Assembly (NCBI GenBank): GCA_905206345.1
Contig: CAJLGW010000059.1
Location: 1-12,756, forward strand
DNA: 12,756 bases
Origin: an uncultured Sutterella sp.
Lineage (GTDB): Bacteria; Pseudomonadota; Gammaproteobacteria; Burkholderiales; Burkholderiaceae_F
Reading direction: 5' to 3'
Numbering within the stretch: position 1 is the stretch's first letter; each line of letters starts with the position of its first letter. The notes under the pieces were generated by a model. That model was not told where the DNA came from. It searched no databases and saw nothing but the letters and a program-made list of their open reading frames with translations. Shown here in pieces: positions 7,816-12,756 of the stretch. The position numbers and the translations under genes were made by a program.

Positions 7816-8523
7816 ATGTCACAAGAAATACCCTTAATTCAACTGATTGATATCTATAAACGCTACGGCGTGGGTGATGCGGCCTTTGATGCGTTGCAGG
7901 GCATCACTTTGTCGATCAATCAGGGGGAATTTGTGGCGGTGATGGGCCCTTCGGGTTCGGGGAAATCCACTTGCATGAATATTGTGGGAGCGTTGGATAC
8001 GCCAAGCGCCGGAACGTACCTTTTTAAAGGTGTGCCGGTCAATCAAATGACGCAAGATCAGCGAGCATTGTTACGACGCAAATATTTTGGTTTTGTGTTT
8101 CAGGGTTTTAACCTCTTACCACGAACAACGGCACTTGAAAATGTGGAGTTGCCCCTACTTTATCGAGGGATGGCTGCGCAGAATCGTCACGAATTGGCCC
8201 GCGAAGCGCTCGATCGCGTGGGATTACTTCCATGGGAGCACCATACGCCGGCAGAACTCTCGGGTGGGCAACAGCAACGTGTTGCGATTGCCCGAGCGAT
8301 TGTGAGTAAACCGCTTTTACTTTTAGCCGATGAACCGACTGGGAGCTTGGACAGTAAGCGTAGCGTAGAAATCATGGAACTCTTGCGAGAATTAAACGAA
8401 AGCGACGGAATTACGATTGGTCTTGTGACGCACGAACCGGAAATGGCGGCGTATGCCAAGCGCATTGTTCAGTTCCGTGACGGGCGACTTGATAGTGATA
8501 AGGATATGCGTCATGTGGGCTAA
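7816..8523 (+). CDS. MacB-like ABC transporter ATPase (LolD/YknY type)
   Basis: A 235-residue cytoplasmic nucleotide-binding subunit that drives the exporter by ATP hydrolysis. It has a complete ABC set: Walker A GPSGSGKST (44-52), Q-loop Gln96 (VFQ), signature LSGGQQQR (148-155), Walker B LLLLADEPT with Asp172/Glu173, D-loop SLDS and H-loop His206. The fold and length match the MacB/LolD/FtsE group. In E. coli MacB the ATPase and permease are one polypeptide; here they are two genes that overlap by 11 nt. The ATG at 7816 lies 3 nt after the adaptor's stop, with GGAGAAGTAAG upstream as ribosome-binding site. No missing catalytic residues were seen. Confidence 0.96.
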   Translation: MSQEIPLIQLIDIYKRYGVGDAAFDALQGITLSINQGEFVAVMGPSGSGKSTCMNIVGALDTPSAGTYLFKGVPVNQMTQDQRALLRRKYFGFVFQGFNLLPRTTALENVELPLLYRGMAAQNRHELAREALDRVGLLPWEHHTPAELSGGQQQRVAIARAIVSKPLLLLADEPTGSLDSKRSVEIMELLRELNESDGITIGLVTHEPEMAAYAKRIVQFRDGRLDSDKDMRHVG

Positions 8524-9718
8524 TGCGTTTTTATTGGCAATCCGACAAATTTATCGCAATCCAATGCGATCGCTTCTGACCGTTTTGGGGGTTGTGATTG
8601 GTGTGGCTGCTGTCATTACGATGGTGACGGTGGGCAATGGCGCTACGCAAGCCGTACGTACGCAAATTGAAAGTCTAGGCTCTAATCAACTCATGCTTCG
8701 TCCCGGTCAACGCTTGGGGCCTGGCGGTATGGGCGGTGCGCCGCAATTTAAGCTCGAAGACGTTGATGCGATTATCAATCAAATTGCCGGTGTCGTGGTG
8801 GCGGCGCCTCAACGTTCACGATCCATGGTGGTTGTGGCTCAAGGCAGAAACTGGACCACGCAGGTTGTGGGGAGTACGAACGATTATTTTATTTTAGATA
8901 ACCGTAATTTATCCCAAGGGCGCTATTTTGAACCGCAAGAAGAAGCGGCCGGTTCTGCCGTTTGCATTATTGGCGCAACCATTCAAAAAGAAATCTTCGG
9001 TGGTGAAGAGCCTGTTGGTGAGATGTTGCGAACGGGACAATTCTCTTGCCGTGTGGTAGGAGTTTTAGAAAGCAAGGGGCAGGTGGCGATTGGCGGTGAC
9101 CAAGACGATTTGGTTGTGATGCCCATTCAAACCTTTCTGCGTCGTGTGAGCGGTAATACGCGCGTATCGGCCATTTTAATTTCCGTTGATAAGGACGTGG
9201 AGCGTCAGACGGTGATTGACAGTTTGACTCTTTTGATGCGTGAGCGTCGTTCGCTTTCGGCAACCGATAGCGATAACTTCATGATTTTGGATACCGAAGA
9301 AATTGCTCGTAAGGTTTCCAGTACAACGGCAATCATGACGACGCTTTTAGGAGCGGTTGCTGCCGTGAGTCTCATTGTGGGCGGTATTGGCATTATGAAC
9401 ATCATGCTGGTGAGTGTGACTGAACGCACGCGAGAAATTGGGGTTCGTTTGGCCATTGGTGCCATGGCGCATGAAGTCTTGATGCAGTTTTTAATTGAAG
9501 CTATTGTGCTTGGGGCACTGGGTGGATTGCTGGGTGTTGTGATTGCCTTTTTCGGTTCTATCATTTTGTCTGCCATTATGAATATTCCCTTTATTTTTGA
9601 TCCGGTGATTAACATTGTGGCGTTTGGTTTCGCTGCACTCACGGGCGTAATATTTGGGTATTTCCCGGCACTTCGGGCCGCACGAATGGATCCGATCGAA
9701 GCCGTCCGACACGAGTAA
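8513..9718 (+). CDS. MacB-like ABC transporter permease (FtsX/MacB_PCD type)
   Basis: A 401-residue inner-membrane subunit that forms a dimer. TM1 (about 20-42) is followed by a large periplasmic MacB-type core domain (about 45-270). An FtsX-type C-terminal unit has three helices at about 273-300, 325-353 and 364-385. Hallmarks of the MacB group are VLGVVIGVAAVITM at TM1, NIMLVSVTERTREIGVRLAIGA and the ending FPALRAARMDPIEAVRHE. I chose the ATG at 8513, not the earlier in-frame ATG at 8453: AAGGA lies 8 nt before it, and the shorter form starts MWANAFLLAIRQI, a normal amphipathic start. It overlaps the ATPase gene by 11 nt, so translation is probably coupled. It belongs with the ATPase, adaptor and channel in one pump. 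Confidence 0.94.
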   Translation: MWANAFLLAIRQIYRNPMRSLLTVLGVVIGVAAVITMVTVGNGATQAVRTQIESLGSNQLMLRPGQRLGPGGMGGAPQFKLEDVDAIINQIAGVVVAAPQRSRSMVVVAQGRNWTTQVVGSTNDYFILDNRNLSQGRYFEPQEEAAGSAVCIIGATIQKEIFGGEEPVGEMLRTGQFSCRVVGVLESKGQVAIGGDQDDLVVMPIQTFLRRVSGNTRVSAILISVDKDVERQTVIDSLTLLMRERRSLSATDSDNFMILDTEEIARKVSSTTAIMTTLLGAVAAVSLIVGGIGIMNIMLVSVTERTREIGVRLAIGAMAHEVLMQFLIEAIVLGALGGLLGVVIAFFGSIILSAIMNIPFIFDPVINIVAFGFAALTGVIFGYFPALRAARMDPIEAVRHE

Positions 9719-9735
9719 TTTCAACGAGAGTATTT

Positions 9736-10680
9736 ATGTTTTTGAAACGCTTTTTGGGTTTTGTCTCAGCGCTTTGTGTGAGCGCTCCGCTTTGGGCAGC
9801 GTCTACGCCCGAGGTTTTAAATATCACGTACGTGAAAGCCCCTTTTAATATCCAATGCATGGTGATGAAAAATCAAAAACTATTGGAAAAAGAGTTTGAA
9901 AAAGAGGGCATGCGCATAAACTGGATTCCCATCAAAGCAGGGCTTAATCAAGTGCGTGGAATGGTTGCGGGCGAAATCGATATGGCAAGTGCCATGAACA
10001 CCAGTACTCTTTTGATTGCCAATTCCGTCGGAAACCGTATTGATATTGTGGGTGGCGTAGCGCACCCGGATGCGACTTTCGCTTTGGTGGCTGATCCTAA
10101 AAAAGTCTCCGATATGACGGCACTTAAGGGAAAAATGGTGGTGGGTCCCAAGGGGACGGTTTTGCACCACTTGCTTACGCTCGCATTAGATCAATCCCAA
10201 ATGAAAATGTCGGATGTGAACTTTGTTTCGATGAATTTACCGGCAAGTTTAACGACACTCTTGGCCGGTAAGGCCGATGCGGCATTGGTGGCCGCGGGCG
10301 GTTTGTTAAAGGCAAAAGAACAAGGATTTATACCTTTGGTATCGGCTAAAGGTGTGTTGTCCACCAACTTGGTTTTAACGGCTCGAGATGACTTTGTTCA
10401 AAAGTATCCGGAAGTGGTGCAACGCGTAGCCAAAGTTAATAAAGAAGCGCTGGCGTGGGCTAATGCCAATCGTGATGAAGCGATTGCATTGGGTGCCAAG
10501 GAGCATGGCATTTCAACGCAAGATGCGGCGCAACTTTATGAGTGGTCGGCTTTTTATTCTGATCTCACTCAAAGTGACATTGATGCCATGCAAAAGAGTC
10601 AAGAATTTTTGTTGAAAGAAAAAATGATGTCGAAATCAGTAAATGTACAAATGTTGATTCACACAACTGTACAAAAGTGA
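9736..10680 (+). CDS. Periplasmic substrate-binding protein, NMT1/SsuA-like
   Basis: A 314-residue secreted solute-binding protein. The signal peptide has Lys/Arg at 4-5, a hydrophobic core and a likely cleavage site after Ala21 (PLWA). The mature protein resembles the two-lobe NMT1/THI5-SsuA-TauA family: an early strand LNITYVKAPFN, the GEIDMASAMNTSTLL pocket segment, a second-lobe LKGKMVVGPKGT and the LPASLTTLLAGKADAALV hinge region. Known members bind sulfonates, nitrate, taurine or thiamine pyrimidine precursors; the ligand here cannot be told. It begins 17 nt after the exporter permease, with ACGAGAG as ribosome-binding site, so it is probably the last gene of the efflux operon. No import permease or ATPase is next to it, so it may work with a distant importer or have another role. 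Confidence 0.9.
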   Translation: MFLKRFLGFVSALCVSAPLWAASTPEVLNITYVKAPFNIQCMVMKNQKLLEKEFEKEGMRINWIPIKAGLNQVRGMVAGEIDMASAMNTSTLLIANSVGNRIDIVGGVAHPDATFALVADPKKVSDMTALKGKMVVGPKGTVLHHLLTLALDQSQMKMSDVNFVSMNLPASLTTLLAGKADAALVAAGGLLKAKEQGFIPLVSAKGVLSTNLVLTARDDFVQKYPEVVQRVAKVNKEALAWANANRDEAIALGAKEHGISTQDAAQLYEWSAFYSDLTQSDIDAMQKSQEFLLKEKMMSKSVNVQMLIHTTVQK

Positions 10681-10719
10681 GAATCCTCATTTAAGACTTT
10701 GTTTGTCTTTCCTTAAAAC

Positions 10720-10770
10720 AAAACAGGACGCCGAAATGACGTCCTGTCTTAGTTTAGAGCGGAGCTCTAA
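10720..10770. terminator. Bidirectional terminator region with two tandem hairpins
   Basis: ACAGGACG (10723-10730) pairs with CGTCCTGT (10740-10747) around a 9-nt loop. On the - strand it is followed by TTTGTTTTAAGG, a good U-tract for ending the amidohydrolase-pyrE transcript. On the + strand the tail (CTTAGTTT) is weaker but may end the efflux operon. A second hairpin, TTAGAGC (10754-10760) with GCTCTAA (10764-10770) and a 3-nt loop, directly abuts the pyrE stop codon. Confidence 0.75.
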
Positions 10771-11442
10771 TTAGTTTTCACGCGAGGTTGCGATCAAACC
10801 ACGGCGAGCAGCCCACGTCCAAGGCGTCTTCAACCATTCTTCAATAGTGGCTTGGAGCGCTTCATCGATTATGCCCATTTCAACAGCCTTATTGACGATC
10901 TTCTTGAATTCGATCATGCGATAGGTCTTAACACCGACTTCTTCAAACAAGGCCTTGGTTTCGGCCATGTCGAAGTTCGTGATACTGACGCAATCGGTAA
11001 CGATGGCACCTTCTTCACGCAAGGTCTTGATGGCATCCAAGCAAGACAAGCCCGTGGAGATGTGGTCTTCAATCACCAAAACACGCAAACCCTTGACGCT
11101 ACCACCTTCGATACGGTCTAAGTCACCGTAGGTCTTAGCACGTTGACGAACGTAGATCGTCGGGCAGTTTAAGCGATAGGCAAGTGCAGCAGAGTGCGTC
11201 AAACCACCGGCTTCAACACCGGCGATTACGTCATATTCCAAGCCCCACTTTTCAATCAAGGAGGCCATGGTTTCGATCACATCGTGCCAAGCATCAGGGT
11301 GCGTAATTAACTTACGGTTATCAACGTAAATCGGGGTGACCAAACCGGACTTCAAGCGCAACGGTTCTTCGGATAAGAAAGCGACTGCGTTTAACGTGAG
11401 CAAGTTTTCGGTCAAAATGTTTTCAGCAAGCATAGACGGCAT
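10771..11442 (-). CDS. pyrE: Orotate phosphoribosyltransferase (PyrE-like)
   Basis: This cytosolic type I phosphoribosyltransferase of 223 residues is predicted to make orotidine 5'-phosphate from orotate and PRPP in UMP synthesis. The PRPP loop is VLVIEDHISTGLS (121-133), compared with VLVVEDVITTGGS in typical OPRT. The flexible catalytic loop reads YVRQRAKTYGD (97-107): Arg99 and Lys103 of the Salmonella enzyme are kept, but Lys100 is Gln and His105 is Tyr. The segment KSGLVTPIYVDNRKL near 31-45 is a good OPRT N-terminal match. The ATG at 11442 is preferred because AGAGGAG lies 8 nt before it. A GTG at 11460 would overlap the upstream stop codon but contains that ribosome-binding site in its own coding part. 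It lies 14 nt after the amidohydrolase gene and probably shares its transcript. A paralogue with another base specificity is possible. Confidence 0.9.
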   Translation of the reverse strand: MPSMLAENILTENLLTLNAVAFLSEEPLRLKSGLVTPIYVDNRKLITHPDAWHDVIETMASLIEKWGLEYDVIAGVEAGGLTHSAALAYRLNCPTIYVRQRAKTYGDLDRIEGGSVKGLRVLVIEDHISTGLSCLDAIKTLREEGAIVTDCVSITNFDMAETKALFEEVGVKTYRMIEFKKIVNKAVEMGIIDEALQATIEEWLKTPWTWAARRGLIATSREN

Positions 11443-11456
11443 ATTCAGTTCTCCTC

Positions 11457-12467
11457 TCACTTCACAGCCAAGGGTTCATACGGATCAATACCCAAAGCCA
11501 TACGGCCGTTGCGGGTAGCAATTTCAACGAGGTCTTCGAAGTTGTCGTAGCGGCAACCCGTTGCCATCAAGGTCAATTCGTGCCACATGTCACCATTGCT
11601 CCAAGGCACCATGGCGTCAGCCACGTTGTCCACACCGATGGCCACGCGAACACCGGCAGGCACTAATTCGTCAACCGGCGTCATGGAGTTGTGAGACGGG
11701 CCGATCGCTTCAGAGCGAGGCGTATCAATCCAAGCGGTCGGACAGGCGATCATCATCACGCCGGCTTCGCGCATCAATTGATAGAGGCGTTGGCGATACT
11801 TCTTGGAGTGAGCACCGATGGAGATGCCGTGCACACCGACCACGCGACCTTGGAGGCCGTATTCGATGGTCTTTAGGCACATGATTTCCGTTTCGTATTC
11901 CGTTGCTTGGTTAAATTGGTCAACGTGGGCGTGAACCATCTTGCCCTTTTCCTTGGCCGTACCCATGATGATGTTCCAAGCTTCATCGGCCTTGCCGTAG
12001 TCGCGTTCGTCGCGCTTGGGCAACGCACCGATGATGTCAACCAAATCGGCACCGATATCGAACCACTTACGAGCTTCCGGATCGATCACACCCTTTAAGG
12101 TTTGGTTGGCAAACTTCACCGTCAATTGGTCTTTGTAGTGTTCGCGAGCCTTGAGACCGGCGATGATGGCGCGGTCTTCGCTTTGCGGGTCAATGTCAAC
12201 GAAGGTGCACAAACCCGTGACACCTTGGCTGATCATCAATTCAAACATGGTGCAAAAGCGCCCGTAGAAGACGTCAACGGTGGACTCTCTCTTAAGACGG
12301 TCAAGAGCATCCCACTTTTGTTGCAAGGTGCAGGTGCGACGCATGTTCATCACTTCGGGACTCAACGTAAAGGAACGGTCTGCGTGAGCGTGGGTGTTGA
12401 CCCAACCGCCAGCCGCCTTAATCATCGGTTCCAACATGGCTTGGACAGTATTCGGTGTAGCCTTCAT
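11457..12467 (-). CDS. Amidohydrolase-superfamily metal-dependent hydrolase, cytosine-deaminase-like
   Basis: A 336-residue TIM-barrel hydrolase. Metal ligands are visible: HAH (His26, His28), His181 in HAHVDQ, His213 in VHG and Asp280 in GVDN. They match E. coli CodA His61/63, His214, His246 and Asp313. Gln122 in FANQTLKG aligns with the substrate-binding Gln156 of CodA, and GADLVDIIGALPKRDERD matches the following CodA segment. The CodA proton-shuttle Glu217 appears as Gln184 (HVDQ), so deamination of cytosine is not assured. It is shorter than CodA (about 427 residues). The ATG at 12467 has GAGAGAGAA just upstream; the frame stays open to 12497, but that extension lies in the leader. It is the first gene of an operon with pyrE, which suggests a pyrimidine or related ring as substrate (inference). 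Confidence 0.85.
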   Translation of the reverse strand: MKATPNTVQAMLEPMIKAAGGWVNTHAHADRSFTLSPEVMNMRRTCTLQQKWDALDRLKRESTVDVFYGRFCTMFELMISQGVTGLCTFVDIDPQSEDRAIIAGLKAREHYKDQLTVKFANQTLKGVIDPEARKWFDIGADLVDIIGALPKRDERDYGKADEAWNIIMGTAKEKGKMVHAHVDQFNQATEYETEIMCLKTIEYGLQGRVVGVHGISIGAHSKKYRQRLYQLMREAGVMMIACPTAWIDTPRSEAIGPSHNSMTPVDELVPAGVRVAIGVDNVADAMVPWSNGDMWHELTLMATGCRYDNFEDLVEIATRNGRMALGIDPYEPLAVK

Positions 12468-12505
12468 TGTTCTCTCTCTTAGGTATGGGTAAAACAATAA
12501 TTCTC

Positions 12506-12542
12506 AAAAAAAACGGCAATCCCTTTAAAAGGACTGCCGTTT
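12506..12542 (-). terminator. Intrinsic terminator, candidate attenuator, before the amidohydrolase gene
   Basis: A 12-bp stem pairs 12531-12542 with 12511-12522 (one G-U pair) around an 8-nt loop. On the - strand it runs into eight consecutive T (12506-12513). The strong U-tract is on the - strand only, and the run ends 38 nt before the amidohydrolase ATG. No gene of normal size precedes it within 200 nt, so it probably acts on the leader RNA of the operon. Confidence 0.8.
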
Positions 12543-12623
12543 AGAAACATTTTCCCCGCAAACCCAGCGATTAGCGCTGTGGCATCGAGCTCGATCATGT
12601 GCAGGGAAGGAAAATTTGTACAT
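12525..12623 (-). CDS. Putative 32-residue leader peptide
   Basis: The ORF starts MYKFSFPAHDRARC and ends KRQSF. AGGG (12632-12635) is 8 nt before the ATG, a normal ribosome-binding site. The TAA stop (12525-12527) lies exactly in the loop of the terminator at 12506-12542, so a ribosome finishing the ORF would cover the whole 5' arm of that hairpin and block it. The peptide has four Arg and four Ser but no run of a single control codon, which argues for pausing-based control, as in E. coli pyrBI (pyrL leader) and pyrE, rather than for sensing one amino acid. Existence of the peptide is inferred from ribosome-binding site and position; conservation is untested. Confidence 0.5.
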   Translation of the reverse strand: MYKFSFPAHDRARCHSANRWVCGENVSKRQSF

Positions 12624-12664
12624 TGGTTAAACCCTAATGGTGGGGTGTTTACAATTAACCCGCC

Positions 12665-12694
12665 ATTTTAATCAAAAACGATTGTAAAAAACAA
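12665..12694 (-). promoter_or_regulatory. Possible promoter of the leader and amidohydrolase-pyrE operon
   Basis: On the - strand TAAAAT (12665-12670) is a good -10 match, with TTGTTT (12689-12694) at 18 nt as a weak -35. Transcription would begin near 12658, about 35 nt before the leader ORF and about 190 nt before the amidohydrolase start. Confidence 0.4.
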
Positions 12695-12756
12695 GGGGTG
12701 CACCACTACTGTCCAAAATAATTTTGCAGATGAAATTTTTAAACATATAAAAAAAG

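Larger units (their letters stand above)
12479..12756 (-). promoter_or_regulatory. Leader region of the amidohydrolase-pyrE operon
   Basis: This 289-base end of the window has no long gene. Reading the - strand it has, in order, a possible promoter, a 32-codon leader ORF, a small hairpin (CAGCG 12565-12569 with CGCTG 12575-12579), an intrinsic terminator and then the amidohydrolase start. A 12-bp palindrome ATCGAGCTCGAT (12584-12595) lies inside the leader ORF. The stretch 12695-12756 is AT-rich and I see nothing definite in it. A second - strand frame (ATG 12598, stop 12479-12481, 39 codons) runs through the terminator but lacks a ribosome-binding site. Confidence 0.5.

Noticed and set aside
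12479..12598. A 39-codon - strand frame through the terminator (MIELDATALIAG...)
   Set aside because: It overlaps the attenuator like the E. coli pyrBI leader ORF, but only pyrimidines precede its ATG; the 32-codon frame with AGGG is the better leader candidate.
12498..12670. A + strand open stretch ending ...FTINPPF
   Set aside because: It has no start codon with a ribosome-binding site, runs through the terminator hairpin and matches no family I know; a decayed gene fragment cannot be excluded.
1..12756. CRISPR array, tRNA, rRNA or transposase genes
   Set aside because: No regularly spaced repeats, no cloverleaf or rRNA sequence and no transposase motifs were seen.

Overview
The window looks like chromosomal DNA of a Gram-negative bacterium. 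An outer-membrane TolC/NodT-type lipoprotein and a tripartite exporter need an outer membrane. The AspRS carries the His/Gly pair seen in non-discriminating bacterial AspRS. The EF-G-like GTPase resembles the second EF-G of Betaproteobacteria. Moderate GC in genes, AT-rich spacers and heavy TTG use for Leu would fit a Burkholderiales/Sutterellaceae gut organism. That family-level guess rests on resemblance, not on a search.

Layout, left to right. Bases 1-55 are the extreme 3' end of a group II intron on the + strand: the 3' strand of domain V, then a complete domain VI with a bulged branch-point A. It ends 7 nt from the stop codon of aspS, which is on the - strand (63-1859). An intrinsic terminator separates aspS from an upstream EF-G-like translational GTPase gene (2029-4080, - strand). 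Next comes an orphan OmpR-family response regulator with a degenerate receiver (4239-4925, - strand), with its own putative terminator.

A roughly 200-base AT-rich divergent region holds a 24-bp near-perfect palindrome. It separates the regulator from a tightly packed + strand operon: NodT/TolC-like outer-membrane lipoprotein, MacA-like adaptor, MacB-like ATPase, MacB-like permease and, as an unexpected last gene, an NMT1/SsuA-like periplasmic substrate-binding protein (5124-10680). Gene junctions overlap or are at most 17 nt apart, so the five genes are probably co-transcribed. The first four form a MacAB-TolC-type pump with a split MacB.

A convergent spacer with two hairpins follows. Then comes a - strand operon of a cytosine-deaminase-like amidohydrolase (11457-12467) and a pyrE-like orotate phosphoribosyltransferase (10771-11442). 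Both proteins have substitutions at positions important in the model enzymes.

The last 289 bases have no long gene, but on the - strand they form a coherent leader. It has a possible promoter, then a 32-codon ORF with a Shine-Dalgarno sequence. The stop codon of this ORF sits in the loop of a strong intrinsic terminator 38 nt before the amidohydrolase start. This is the layout expected of translation-coupled attenuation, as known for E. coli pyrBI and pyrE, and is the most interesting regulatory signal in the window.
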